A stretch of DNA of 64,000 bases from Hymenopellis radicata (GCA_015501595.1 JADNRX010000188.1:1-64000); one strand, 5' to 3'. Counted from the stretch's first letter, positions 10,920-23,116 are shown. Program-made: numbers and translations. Notes: a model not told the origin generated them from the sequence alone.

Positions 10920-11209
10920 GTGATCTACAAAGATCTGGATCTACCGGACTCCTCGTTCATGAACCGTTAGTATTTCTAGTTTCTGGATTTCACCTCTCCA
11001 GACCAACTAACTTTTTCTTATCCAGCTTGCTCCTGGAGATTCGCACGAGCACTCGTATGCATCCATTCCGGACCGTACTCATTCTCGTTCTCGTACATTG
11101 CTCCATTTGCTGGTTTGTTTGTATTTTGTTAATCCGAAGATATCCTATCTGATGTTACTATCCAGAATATTATAAGGAGTTCCCCTTCGACAATAATGCA
11201 GCCTCAATA
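10920..11209 (+). other. Possible upstream exon of the small ORF at 11210
   Basis: A segment at about 11025-11107 encodes HEHSYASIPDRTHSRSRT, resembling GLEHSYVSFQDSTRAPERT in the preceding region near 10730-10790 in another frame. GT...TATCCAG borders could join it to the ORF at 11168 onward. Weak evidence. Confidence 0.25.
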
Positions 11210-11545
11210 ATGTCACTCCCGGAATACGACGGCAGTTCATCCTGCTGCAACTCCATTGCGGAAAGGGCGCATGCGAGCCTCCGCGGTGCGTTCATCCACC
11301 GTCAACACGATGCACAAAACAATGCATCTGTTATTGCACTAGCCCTTCAAGTCGCCCAATGGGCGCACGAGATTAAGGTTAATTGCCCAGTTGATCCTCT
11401 TCGATTATGCACTAACAATCTGACTTACTAGCTTACTGACGAGAGGGATCTTGGGATGAAGGAAGGGCCTCACATTGAGATTGACGATATTGGGACTCAT
11501 TCTGCTGTATTTCTGGGTGTAACTGGAGACGGTGCCTCTGCATAA
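11210..11545 (+). CDS. Small spliced ORF, hypothetical 93-residue protein
   Basis: An ATG at 11210 opens a frame (MSLPEYDGSSSCCNSIAER...) that runs through a 54-nt intron (11378-11431, donor GTTAAT, branch-like CTAAC, acceptor TTACTAG) to TAA at 11543-11545. The second exon reads LTDERDLGMKEGPHIEIDD and ends GDGASA. The frame is also open upstream to an acceptor at 11167 (EYYKEFPFDNNAASI), so it may be a 3' portion of a longer gene. No domain is recognised and there are no membrane segments. Confidence 0.35.
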
Positions 11546-12292
11546 TTAGTACTTAATATTACTTGATTTTCTACACTGTGATTGGTGTGTGAGTGTGATT
11601 TCGCATTCGAAATCGCTATTCTTGCTTCAGCTGGCGATCTCGGGCATGGTCTTTGTATCACGCTCTGCGGGGACATAACACAGAGTCACGTTAATCGTTA
11701 CTCTGTCCGCTCCCACTACGACGGTGGGACTGGCAGCATTTGCATATCTAGAGACTGACGAACGTCAGCTCTGCTGCTCTGACAAATGTCAGGCAGCCAT
11801 GCCGGGTGTCACTAGAGGACCGGACGACGCTCGGGCTCGGATATCCACAGAAATCTAATGATTGTCAGTTCCTTCTGTCTGACGATTATCAGCAGTTTTC
11901 GTTGGTCTTGCGGACGTCGGACGGCTCTGGACCTCAACTTATCAATTTGTGTATGCACTTTCATTGGACGCCGTACGTCTCATTCCATTTTGCTGTCTTT
12001 TCCCTAGCTAATATTACTCCGTTTGTAGATCACACGTCTATCTTCCCGTGTGCATAGAATTCCATATCATGCTGGTTTGTCCTGATCATTTTTCCAGACG
12101 GTCATTAGCCACTGAGTACGCTGGATAATGGGGCCTCGCCATATGGCTCGCGAATCGATGGATAATACCATCGATTATATCCCTTTGCGGTGTATAGACT
12201 GGTAAGTTTTGTACATTTTCCCATTCTAATCGACAGCATTGAGACAGTATAAATTTGCTAGGTCTTTCATGTATTTTTCATCGTCCTTCCCC
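11546..12292 (+). promoter_or_regulatory. Upstream region of hAT transposase with two palindrome modules and TATA-like box
   Basis: No gene is seen. Dual palindromes lie at 11756-11791 (TGACGAACGTCA, 12-bp spacer, TGACAAATGTCA) and, decayed, at 11856-11891. A TATAAATT box at 12248-12255 is 38 nt before the transposase ATG. The left terminal repeat expected for the F1 family is not found here. Confidence 0.45.
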
Positions 12293-12616
12293 ATGGCTCC
12301 CAGACGAAAACGCTCTGATACTGTTAGTGAGGGCGCTACCTCCAAGCCTCCTGCGAAACATGGCTGAGGTGGTGCTCCTAGAGCTACTCGTGCGCGCGGT
12401 GGTGCTCGTGGGCGTGCTCGTGCTCGTGGGCATAGTCGTGGTCGTGGCCAGGCTGCCTCACCTGTCAACTTCGACGATGAGATCGAGGTCGAGGTTGTTT
12501 CTAGTGAAGAGGAGGAGTCTGCCGGTGCTAGCAGACCTGCTAACGAGTGGGAGGATGTTAGTCTCTCCTAGCCAGCCAACGATACACATGACGGCAAGCG
12601 AGTATGTATATGTAGG

Positions 12617-13104
12617 CTGTTTTTAATCGCGCCTGCCTTGTATGGGGAACCCGGTGATTATGTCATCTGCCTCATTCGGTAGGAGTTTCCCATGTACTTG
12701 CTAGGCAGTGAACTTCGACGGAAGCGTGTTCTTCTTTCAAATGTTATGCCCATTGGATATATACTGCATTATCTTAAGCTGTGGTACAGTTCTTGGGGGG
12801 TTCTAGGGCTTGTGGGGCAGCTCAGTGCGCAACATTTTGAGGTGCCTTCGACAACTTCCGTGGCTCCGGCACGAAGCCGAGCATCATCGTTGCACGGTTT
12901 TGAGATGCTCACTGCCACCGGAATTTTTTTGGGGAGTTGCAATGGTAAATTAGGAAGCAATTAGGTTACATTGATGCAACATAACGCGTAGGCTGAGATG
13001 AGGAGGCTTTGGCTGCGCAAATTAGCCCATGGGAAACTCCTACCGAATGAGGCAGGTGACATAATCACCGGGTTCCCCATACAAGGCAGGCGCGATTAAA
13101 ACAG
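12617..13104. mobile_element. Long-TIR non-autonomous element inside an intron
   Basis: A 488-bp element whose ends are ~77-bp inverted repeats starting CTGTTTTTAATCGCGCCTG and ending with its complement; arms differ at about two positions. It has no ORF of note. The surrounding transposase frame resumes at 13111 if 12602-13110 (GTATGT...GACTAG) is removed as an intron, so the element would be spliced out. No target duplication is recognisable, so the superfamily is unknown. Confidence 0.8.
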
Positions 13105-15064
13105 GACTAGGAGGACGTCGAGGAAGGCTTAGATGACGGGACATCCTCAGTCGGCACCTTGGATTCCATCGACATTGAGGACGACCAGGACGATGAAGAT
13201 TATTGGAAGGCTAAGCTCGGTAGGTCAATCTTTCCGTGTTTGATTATATACTGACACTCTTAATCAGTTGAGAAGGCTAAGCGCTGGACTTCTGAGACCT
13301 ACAAGCATTTTCTGGACCCCGTCGTTGAGTACAATGAACGGCAGAAGGTTTGGGGTATGCGTTTCATATGCAAATAGTACGTTTTTCATTGTTCATCTTC
13401 TTTGTATTATTATTCAACATGTTCTACAGCGATGCCAACGAGTCTGTTCCCCGGCGGTTCACAGATGCCAGCACCAGCAACCTCGTCCGCCATGTCAGCA
13501 TGTGCAAGGCGCTAGGCGGAGGAGGCCAAGAAACTATCACCTCCTTCGCACACGGTTCGACCTACTCTCATGGTCGGTTGCGTCTCCTCCTTGTCAAGGA
13601 GGTTGCCGTCTGTGCACGTCCCTTCGCCATCGCCGAGGATGAGCCCATTCGCAAGATTATCAGGATGTGTAACGTGAATGCTCGCCTGATCTCCGCCAAC
13701 ACCCTATCTAAAGATGTCAAGGAGGTTTATGAGATTATGAAGAAGATTGTCATGGTTAAATTACAGGTTTGTAGAAACATAGCCTCTTCTTTCAACATTT
13801 TGAGCTGAGCTTTCATTTTAGGAGCTTTCCGGCCGTATTCATGTTGTCTTTGACGGCTGGGCATCGGGAGGGAAACGTTCAAGTCAAGACTTGAATGCGA
13901 TCTTCTTCAATCTCGTCAAAGTCGCGATTGACAAGATCAATCTGGACATGGTGCCGTGAGTATTGTGTTGTGTTTATTTTATGCCATTAATAATTTTTCT
14001 ACAGTCTCCACGAACGACACACCGCTGCGTACCTTGCCAAATGCACTTACGACTCAATCGACGACTTTGGTTTCCTTCTCAAGCTACTCGGGCTTTGTGA
14101 CGACAATGCCAACACAAACCCGGCAATGGTGCGCGAAATGGGCGAGATGTTGCCCTCCAGTAGTCCCATGGGTATCGAGACGTTTGTTGGATGCGCCGGA
14201 CATCAGATTGATCTTGGTACAAAGGTATGGTTTCGTACTTGGCTGTATTGATGTGCCTAACTGTTCGTAGTCTACAATGCGGCAGTTCATTTCGAAGAAG
14301 CTGATCAAGAAGGGATTGGAAGATTACGATGTTACGAAGAATTTCGATGAGGAGGGCAACATTTTTCTCGATGATGAAGATGATTTGCCGACTGCCACGG
14401 ATGCTGCAGCTATGGACGAGGAGGATCGGGATCGGGAGGAAGCCGTGGAGGCTGAGCTCAATAAGTTGATTGAGGCTCTGCACGAGGTGCAGGCCGTGTT
14501 GGACGAGGATAGGAAAATCGCGAAAACAGCTATGACAAAGGTGTGTGAACGATTCTTCTTTTCTTTATCGACATTTTCTTATATAAAGACAGATTCTCAA
14601 GCTCGGCAATCGTGTCTTCAACAGCCAACCGACCCGAGAGGCTCTCGCCTCTCAATGCGAGAAGGCCAAGATCAAGCCGAAGAAGATGATTCACATGGTC
14701 GTGATGCGCTGGAACTCCCTCTTTCCCGTCCTTCAACGTGCCCTCGAGCTGCGAGAGCCCCTCGACACCCTTTGCAAGCTGCCCGAGTTTAACAAGATGG
14801 CTAAGCGAAAGCTGAGGAAGTTCCGACTCACATCGAGTGAGTGGGACGTCATCGAGCAGCTCAAGGACCTTCTGAATGTACTTACTTTCGAAAATCTTGT
14901 ACGCGTGTAAGTAATCTAATGTGTTGTTGTTCGCAGTTCTTCGTGCAAGCGTCAATGTTCATTTGCCGGTCGAAGATCCCTCTTATCTACAAGACGATTC
15001 CGACGATGGATGTGTTAGTCGATGCCCTCGACAAGGTTATCATTGACACGTCAAAGCTCCCCGT

Positions 15065-16097
15065 TAGAGACCTCAACGAGTCAACGGATCACACGGGTTT
15101 ACCCATACTCAATCTGCTCGGGCATCTCGGAGATCCGATCCGTTTGATCCGTAGACCCGTAGCGGGTCGGATCGCACATGGATCGCGGATCAGCCTCTGG
15201 AGGCGCGAGTACTCGTGTTGACTCGTGAAAATGTTGGTATATATTTAAAGTTAATTTACAAATTTTTAGTAAGTTAAACAGGGTCTTGCGTGCCCCAAAC
15301 GAGGCATGCGCGATAATTTCTCGCGATCCGGCGTTCCGGACCGAGATCCGAAGCGACGCGTAAGCGTTGGATCGATGACTCGATCTCTTTGCTCACCACC
15401 ACCACCACCACCCAGGGCATGACGACTGTCATCCCTGCCGCTCTGACGATTGTCAGGCGGCCTCTGGGGTGGAGATTCAGGCTTTGGCTATGTGCTGAGC
15501 CTGCTGCTGCTGTCTCTGCGACGGCAGCAGCAACTTCCGCGACCAGGACGACTTCCGCGACGAGGACGACTTCTGGACTACGGTCACGATGACCTGATGA
15601 CGACGACGATGCAGCGATGGCGGGGATGGAGAGAATGTGGTGAGGATGCGGGGAATGCAGCAAGGATGTGGCGAGAATGCGGCCACGTCGCGATAAAGAC
15701 GTTGACCTCGACTTGGACGACGACGACCGCCGCCGCCGCCACCACCACCACTCTCTGGACGGCAACGACTACCACCACCACTGCCGTAGCAACCACCACC
15801 ACCATACCACCACTCCCACTCTCACCTCCACCACCCTCAGTCTGCATCATGCACGACTGAGTGTCCCCGTGCCATTGCCCGGGGATACTCGTCGGGCATG
15901 AATAGATTTGGGTGCATCCGATACTTGAGTTTACTCGAGTACTCGATCCGCTCGGTGATCTCGGCGATCCGACTCGTCTTGATCCGTAATCCGTGGCGGG
16001 TCGGATCAGATAAGGATCGCGGATCGGCAGTTTGGGCCACGGGTACTCGCGTGACGGATCGCGGATCTGACCCGGATTTGAGTCGTTGAGGTCTCTA
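15065..16097. mobile_element. Non-autonomous hAT element F1b
   Basis: 1033 bp, F1 terminal repeats, 8-bp TSD CTCCCCGT at 15057-15064 and 16098-16105. Internal modules lie in reverse order relative to F1a: CGCGTAAGCG at 15357, dual palindrome at 15420-15455, palindrome P at 15864-15885. The middle is a CAC/GAC triplet-rich tract. It sits in a transposase exon. Confidence 0.92.
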
Positions 16098-16332
16098 CTC
16101 CCCGTCATCCGCGCCGCTGCCGCTGCAGGAAGAGCAACAATCCTCAAGTACTATGCCAAAACCGACGATAATATTATGATACGTGTCGGCATGGGTAAGT
16201 CTGTTTGCTTGATGATGGGTGCTGCCTCTACTAATCTGTGCTAGTTCTCATGCCTCGATACAAGACATCCTACTTTGTTTCGCAAATGTGGCCTCAGGCT
16301 TGGATTAATGCCGCTCTCGAGCATGTCTGGGA

Positions 16333-17471
16333 TAGAGACCTCAACGAGTCCATCACGAGTCAGATTCGCGACTCGTGACGCGAGTACTCACTCAAAAAGA
16401 AGTCCAGTTCAGACTCACGTCGGACTCGACTCGCGATGACTCATGAGTCATCGCGAGTCCACTCGCGAGTACTCACCATGAGTCCGAGTCATCTCGGATA
16501 CTCACGAGTACTCTCGAGTTCATACACCCCCAAGTATTCATGCGCAGCGAGCATCCCCGGGCAATGGCACGGGGACAGTCAGCTGGGCATGAGGGTATGG
16601 TGGGGGTGATGGTGGAAGGATGGTGGGGGTGGGGGTGGAAGGATAGTGGTGGTGGAGGATGGTCGTGGTGGTGGTGGTCGACTCCGAACGACTCGTCGTC
16701 GCGTCCATCTCGCGTCATCCGCCTCATCGCATCGCATCCCCCTCCTCATCGCATCATCATCGTGTCGTCGTCGTCGTCATCCTCATTCTCATCCATCGTC
16801 GGCACCGCAATCCAGTTGGTGTCGGCAATCCGGTGATTGGATCGTGTGCTGCCCGTTTGCGGGGCTTACGCGTCCTATCGATGCCGACTCAAAGTCGAGC
16901 GTCGGTCATGTCGGCGCCGACTTGAAGTCGAGCGCCGATAGCATCGTCGCCGACCTGAAGTCGAGCAACGAGTGTCCGTAGGTAGTCCAGTGGTGCTCCA
17001 GCTCTGCTGCTAGCGCAGAGCCAGCAGCAGCAGGCCCGGCACAAAGCCGAGGCCAAAGACACACCCCACAGGCTGCCTGACAATCGTCAGAGCAGCGGGG
17101 GCGACAATCGTCGCTTCCCAGGTGGTCGTGGTGGTGGTTACAAGAGAGAGAAACCACCCGATCAGACGCTTACGCGTCGCTTCGGATCTCGGGCCGGATC
17201 GCCGGATCAGGCGAAATAGTCGCGCATGGCTCGTTTGAGCGACGCAAGGGCCCGTTTGACTTGCAAAAAATTTGTAAATTCAACTAAAATATATCTCTAA
17301 ATATTTGCGAGTCACCGTGTGATGACTCGCGGTCGACAGACCGAAACTCAGACTCGCGACCAGACTCATGACTCCGTGACTCGCGAGTCACGCGAGTGCG
17401 AACGCCGACGTGCCCGACGCGAGTCGAGTCACCAGATGACTCGGTGACTCGGTGACTCGTTGAGGTCTCTA
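16333..17471. mobile_element. Non-autonomous hAT element F1c
   Basis: 1139 bp, 8-bp TSD GTCTGGGA at 16325-16332 and 17472-17479. Nearly identical to F1a. Palindrome P at 16554-16575, GGGGCTTACGCG at 16861-16872, dual palindrome at 17078-17113. Confidence 0.93.
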
Positions 17472-17693
17472 GTCTGGGACGAATGGGCTCAGTATTATCG
17501 CCCTCGGATACCCGCGCCACCACCTCCGGCTATTGCGGACCCGGTGAGTCTCGAGTCTCATTCTTAACAGTCTGCTGACCTACTTATAGGCCGCTGCTGC
17601 GAATCCATTCGCGAATATTGTGAACTTCGGCCTGAACCAGAACATCGATGTCCTGGACGACTACCTGTCGACACCTCCCATCTCGACTTGCGT

Positions 17694-18702
17694 TAGAGAC
17701 CTCAATGAGTCAGATCCGGGTCTGACTCGCGATCCGAGTGGCGAGTACTTGAGGCCGGAAGAGGCTACTCGTGATCCGTATTTTACTCGACCCGCGTTGA
17801 CTCGCCAGTCATACGGGTCGAGTACTTGCGAGTCTGGTGAGTACTTGCAGGCGATCCGGATCACTGACGAGTCAAAAAATACTCGCACATCACCTCACAT
17901 ACACTCACCCGACCAAAGGTCCATTCATGCCTGGCGAGCATCCCCGGGCAATTGCACGGGGACACTCAGCTGTGCATGAAGCAGAGACTGAGGGTGGAGG
18001 TGGTGGTGGAGGTGGTGCAGTGGAGGTGGGAGTGGTGGTGGTGTAGTGGTGCTGGTCATCGTCATTACGCGTCGCCGTTCTCGCGCATACTCCTCCTCCT
18101 ATTCTCCGTCCTCGTCATCCTCTCATCCTCATCATCCTGCTCCTCATCCTGTCATCCTCCGCTTGTCGTCTGTATCGTCGTCGTCGTCGCGTCGCGTCGT
18201 TGCAATCCTGGCAACATCATCCTCTGCTGCTGTCATAAAGACAGCAGCAGCGGGCCCGGCACAAACCCGAGACCCAGATCTACACCACAGATGCCGCCTG
18301 ACAGTTGTCAGAGCGGCAGGGGCGACAATTGTCGCTCCCTTGGTAGTTGTAGTGGTGGTTAGAAGCAAGAGAAACGACCCGATCGCACGCTTACGCGGCC
18401 TCTCAGCGTCTGCCGGATCGTGGGAATTCCCCAAAAAATCACGCGAACGTCTCGTTTGGGCGACACAAGAGCCCATTTAAGTTACAAAAAATTTGTAAAT
18501 ATAGCTTAAATATATATCTATATAATTGCGAGTCAAACCGAGTACTCGCGACGAGTACTCGTGCCGCAAAAGCCGTACTCGCGATCCTTCTCTGATCCGA
18601 CCCGCTATTGATCCGCAGATCAAACCGGTCGAGTAACCGAGACCCCCGGCCGGATCGAGTACCCAAGTATCCACGTGACCCGCGAACTCGTTGAGGTCTC
18701 TA
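17694..18702. mobile_element. Non-autonomous hAT element F1d
   Basis: 1009 bp, 8-bp TSD ACTTGCGT at 17686-17693 and 18703-18710. Palindrome P at 17941-17962, dual palindrome at 18299-18334, GCTTACGCG at 18389. More diverged from F1a than F1c is. Confidence 0.92.
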
Positions 18703-19063
18703 ACTTGCGTTGATCTGATTAAGTATTGGGCTGCCTTACTCGACACACCGAATGAGTCGGGCAAGGTAAAGGTGACTGCCCAGGGAGCCTTAGCACAGAT
18801 GGCCTTGGACTTCTTGAGTATGCCGGGTATGTTCTATATTCTTTTTCCTGCTTGTAGTATTAACAACGACTACAGCTACCTCGACGGATGTTGAGCGAAT
18901 GTTTTCGGTGGCAGAACTGACGGTTACGAAGCATCGCTTCAACCTGTCGGATGAATCAGTTCGTGCCTGTGTTATACTCAAGGACTGGTTTCGGTCGGGT
19001 CTTGTGCCTATCGACCAAGTAGTACAGATGTTCAATGAGAAATCGGCTCGTGGTAAAGACTGA

Positions 19064-19314
19064 ATAAGTGTAGTAGATACTTGAATATGTACAGAATTTC
19101 GTCTATATCCGTAGCCTGATCCGTAAGTATGGGTAACTCGTTACTGATTCGAATCGTGCATGAGTACTCGCCTAATTCGGGAGTACTCGACTCATCTGAT
19201 CCACGGGTTAAGGTGAGTCGAGTCAGTTAAGGATCACGGATCAGCCCTTTCGGCCATGAGTACTCACATGATGGATCGCAGATCAGATCCGGATATGAGT
19301 CGTTGAGGTCTCTA
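19064..19314. mobile_element. Right terminus of the autonomous F1 hAT element
   Basis: Directly downstream of the transposase stop the sequence matches the right ends of F1b and F1e (GAGTACTCG repeats, GGATCACGGATCAG, GATCCGGATATGAGTCG) and finishes with the F1 terminal repeat ending GTTGAGGTCTCTA at 19314. It then abuts gag2. This ties the transposase gene to the F1 family. The matching left end was not found. Confidence 0.75.
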
Positions 19315-20721
19315 AAATTTCCTCAGTACAGGATTATGCTGAGCTTTTTTTAAAAGCTCGTCAACAACTTCTCTGCTGGCAAAATCACCTCTTTCCACGC
19401 CTTCCTCACTGCTGCTCATGCTACCGGGGCCTCTCCTCATGAGATTAAGGACTATGTCGACCAGGTCATTGCTCTACAAAAGTACTATGAGCCTGACAGG
19501 TCCAAGTCTCCTTCGCAAGAGTGACCTATGCTTTCAGATCACACGGAGTTAGGCCAAATCGGACCCCAAGGGCCTCATCAATTAAGCGTATCGTAAAGTG
19601 CCTTACAGTACATGGTAGATAATACATGAAATGTAGTTACTGTAATTACAGTGGGAGAGGTGGGAGGGGACACAAAAAAGCGGAGCTAACTGTGACCAGA
19701 TAACACAGATTAGCTGGAGGGGAGTGAGACAGTGCAGAGAGCGCACCTGTGACCAGATAGCCCACAGTTATGTCCTTGATAAGGAGTTCTTGAAAAGGAA
19801 TGGGTATCTGGCACAAAAGGCATCAGCTCTGAAGAGCTGGATATGAGACATTGGCACATACTGGAAGCAGAGGGAGCAGGAAGAGCTGTAGGGCTCTGGG
19901 GCTGTGGCAAATGGTTCCAATAGACTTCTAGGGTGCCAATGCATCAGTCCTGAGCAAGAGAACTGGGTAGAGCAAGTGCTGCTTGCCTGGGAGAGCAAAA
20001 GTGCGAATTTCCCACAAATTGGACACTTTGGGCCTGTCTGGACTGGTTTTGGGGCTGGCTAGGCGGCTTCAGACAGTGCTCTAGAGGGGTATGGCATCAG
20101 TCCTGAGCAGGAGGACTGGAGGGATCACGAACTGCTTGCCTCTGGGAGAAGGTGATGGTAAGAGGCAGAAGGCAGAGCGTGGGAACTTTTGCCTAAACCT
20201 TCTAGGGCGCCCTGTGAGTGGCCTCTGTTGTTACTACAATACCAGACACAGGCTAGACAAGTCTAGGAAGAGCTCAGAGGATGGAGTAGCTGCAGTAGTA
20301 GCAGCAGAGAGTCAGCATTTAGTCAAACAATGCAGGTTTTTGACCAAATGATGAGTTGACTCGGTTTGACTCGGTTAAGCTAACTGAGTGGACTCCCTGA
20401 AGCAGGGAGTTAGGTATAGGGGTATGGAGAGGTGTGGGGCATGCAGAGGCCTCTGAAAATGCTCCCTACCCTTGGAATCCGCATTTACATCGAGCACAGT
20501 CTCTTGATAAACAAGAGACTCATCTACGTGCTGTCTTGAATGAGGCTGCTTAGGCTCAGCTTGAGGCTAAGATCAGAGATGTTGAGCCTCCACGTCCTGC
20601 TGGCAATGCCCAGGATTATGGTCTCTCACTCCTTGAGCATCTTTTGCGTTCAGACTCTTCCGCCTCTACGTCTACATCTACCGGTCTCTCGCCTGCTGTT
20701 CTCACTGCCGCTCTCCATCTC
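19315..20721 (+). pseudogene. gag2, N-terminal half of a divergent Ngaro-like Gag
   Basis: Reading around the solo repeat at 19523-20493 gives a Gag resembling the main Ngaro Gag: LVNNFSAGKITSFHAFL against LVADFADGTIPSYNEFL, ATGASPHEIKDYVDQVI against ETGASAGELDDYVEQVV, LNEAA-AQLEAKI against VEEAAWAALGARL. A run of T near 19350 shifts the frame and a Trp codon reads TAG near 20550. It ends at TSD TCCATCTC (20714-20721), next to the hAT end at 20722. The C-terminal half is at 31539-29700 on the other strand. Confidence 0.65.
19523..20493 (-). repeat. Solo Ngaro A-B2 repeat (S1)
   Basis: Contains the B2 block (19525-19600) followed by a full A block ending ...TTTACATCGA at 20493, in minus orientation and with no internal genes. 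It is inserted cleanly into gag2. Recombination between A1 and A2 of a full element would leave exactly this unit. Confidence 0.85.
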
Positions 20722-20935
20722 TAGCGTTTGAAAGTCAGGTTAGGTTAGGTCTTTTGACCTTACCTACCATGACCGTTGACCGCGCCCCCTGACCGGTGAC
20801 CATAACCGCAGTCTAACTGTAATCGGTGCTTAACTGCAGTTTTTAGACCGGTTAGTGACCGGTCTGACTAGTGTACGGTCAGACCGGTCACTAACTGCTG
20901 ATAACCGGTTGTGACTGCCCTAACCGTGCAAAAGT
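20722..20935. mobile_element. hAT element with TIR TAGCGTTTGAAAGTCAGG, left part
   Basis: Begins TAGCGTTTGAAAGTCAGG directly after TSD TCCATCTC. The next 200 bp are dense in GACCGGT/ACCGGTC subterminal repeats, including an inverted pair around 20850-20900. Its partner end is at 31540-31745. Confidence 0.75.
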
Positions 20936-22740
20936 ACTCATCATGGCTCGAGTCCAGAGGTACTCACCAATGTGAGTATACCATTTTACTAGACGAAGTT
21001 CAATTGCACTAAGGCTTCATTAAATGTATATACATGTGTACAACTACAATAGGAATGCAGATATTTTGAGCCGGCGCGGGATGCACAATGATGCTACCCG
21101 CATACCGACTACAAAAAATTAGCGCGGGGGGGATGCGGACTTGCGTAGCCCGATATCCGAAAGGTATCGCGAACAAGGACAGAGAGGTGACATGGCTGAA
21201 GGAGATGAGCGAGCACAACTGCAGCGGAATAGAAGCCTGCACGGCATAAAAATGAAAAGTGTGAAGAAATACGCACCGGTCCGGGCTGGATGCGTCCGCG
21301 ACGCCATCCAGCCCGACTCCCAAATCTACTCACTCGGCGGAGTCGTCCTCACAGCTGCGAGAAAGACATTCTCCATCATCGTTCATCATTTGCTGCCCAT
21401 TTGGGGGGCCCAAAGGCATCACCCATCGCAGCATAGCCTCTTGCAGGCCGTCGTTGTTGTCATTGGTCGTCTGCTGCCCTTTCGAGGGGCTTACACGTCG
21501 ATGTTGGCCCGTTGCTAGGGTGTGCTGGCCCTAACAACGGCCTTCGAGTCGTCCTAGCGGGGCATACAGCATCTCCAGCAGGTGCCGAGATTGAAATGCG
21601 CACCTTTGTGACGCCGCCTGTCAGCAGACAGCGCGGCGTCGCGTTCCCGAGTCCACCAGGGGTCCATCAATATTGTCAAGGAATTGCGGCCTCGTTGGAG
21701 GGCTTACGCATCCAGCGGGGCCGCCGGGGCTCTTCAAGCCCGCAAACAGAGTCAAATCGCAGGGAGACGACGTAAAGTCGGTCTCCACGACGTTTGAGCG
21801 ACGACTCAGAGTCGGTCGCGAGAGAGGTAGTAGTGGTTAGAAGAGAAGAGAGCGACGCCGAACAGTGTTCGATCACTGTCCGGTTGTCCGGATCGGACAT
21901 CCGATCGTCAACGGAATGAGCTCGTCGACGCTCGGGACAGTGACGACAGGCTCAGAGTCATGATTAAAGCGTCGGAATCCAATGCAGGATATGTATATCA
22001 GATATAGCAATAAAATATTTGGTACTTCTACTGCATGTAGATATAGAACTGAGCATACATAGATAGTATACCCTTGAATTAGCTAGAGATCACGCACTCC
22101 AGCGCGCTACACCACGACAGACAGCCAGATTTTCTGTTACATATACACTAAATAGTCCCTTACATGAATGTCAACTACGTCCCAGGGACTCAGCTGGATA
22201 CACACATTGTAGTTGCTGAGATGATTCACCGGACATTGTACTAGACTCAGATCCTAGTCAACAGTCTCAAAAATTTGACCCAAAAATAAAAGACTCTTAA
22301 ATACTCCATGAACACATCCTGCCATATTTTGGAGCTTCAAACGTCTCTGTTATCGTGCTGGAGCACGATGAACCCGCCAAAAATCACCCGGTCCGATCAT
22401 CCGAGTGGTGATCAAGACACTTTTTTGTGCTCGATCTCACCGTCTAACCACCACCATCTCGCGACGCCTGGACTCCGACGACTCAACCAGGGGACGCGGG
22501 TCTTCCAGGCGTCGTTCTCCTTCGTTCTATCTCCTTTTACCGCTTTTTTCAAGAATTTGCGGGCTTGAAAAGCCCCGCAGAACGCGTAAGCCCTCCAACG
22601 AGGCCGCAAATCTTCAACAACAATGATGGTGGCCCCGACGACGCTCTAGAGAACATGGTTCTCCGACGCCGTGCTGTCTGCTGACAGGCGGCGTCGTTAA
22701 GGTGCGTATTTTTCACTGTACTTGAATACTGAGATATCCT
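20936..22740. mobile_element. Decayed element pair with inverted core blocks (F4)
   Basis: No gene. Two related ~150-200-bp blocks face each other: 21581-21765 (GACGCCGCCTGTCAGCAGACAG, TTGCGGCCTCGTTGGAGGGC, TTACGC, TTCAAGCCCGCAAA) and the reverse complement of about 22545-22710. GCTTACGC-type motifs occur at 21489, 21702 and 22584 (reverse), the same block found inside F1, F2 and F3. Terminal repeats and TSD are not identified. Confidence 0.5.
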
Positions 22741-23116
22741 TAAATCCAGGACCACAGCGCTGCAACGACAACGACCGCATGACAACGACGACCGCGCCAT
22801 ATCGACAGCGGTGTTGCGCCTCTATTACAATGGCGGCATCTCAATGACGATGGCGTCGCCTCAAAGACGATGACCCAGTGCCACAACTTCTCTCACCACC
22901 CGACAACGACGACCACCACACGACACCAATGACATCACCATGACGACGGTGACTCAACCCCACGCCCACAACCGCGACACCGCCGCGATTACGCTGACGA
23001 CCCCAGCACTAAGGCAGCACACCATTGACCCACCCAACCACAATCCTACGTGACGATGATTACGGGACCACGACGCCGACGCCGGGACCATGATGTAGAC
23101 AACGATACCTCCCCAC
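22741..23116. other. CGACAACGAC-rich low-complexity tract
   Basis: Imperfect triplet-like repeats of CGACAACGACGACC type. ORFs across it are repetitive and unconvincing. No gene seen. Confidence 0.5.

Larger units (their letters stand above)
12293..19063 (+). pseudogene. hAT-superfamily transposase, F1 family, multi-exon, interrupted
   Basis: The ATG at 12293 opens a basic N-terminus (MAPRRKRSD, then Arg/Gly repeats), followed by an acidic stretch, a BED-finger-like segment (MRFICKYDAN ... NLVRHVSMCK), VVFDGWASGGKR with the first catalytic Asp, FVGCAGHQIDLGTK with the CxxH motif of hAT enzymes, and the C-terminal dimerisation signature TSTDVERMFSVAELTVTKHR. Approximate exons: 12293-12601, 13111-13219, 13268-13376, 13430-13766, 13822-13955, 14005-14224, 14271-14540, 14593-14877, 14938-15064 and onward around the insertions, with stop at 19061-19063. 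F1b, F1c and F1d lie inside exons; each TSD-flanked excision restores the frame (KLP-VIRAAA, HVWD-EWAQ, TCV-DLIKYW). In-frame stops at 12365 and 12569 add to inactivation. It would have cut and pasted F1 elements from the nucleus. Confidence 0.85.

Noticed and set aside
22741..23116. Possible coding or minisatellite array in the CGACAAC-rich tract
   Set aside because: Period is irregular and frames are not conserved; treated as low complexity.
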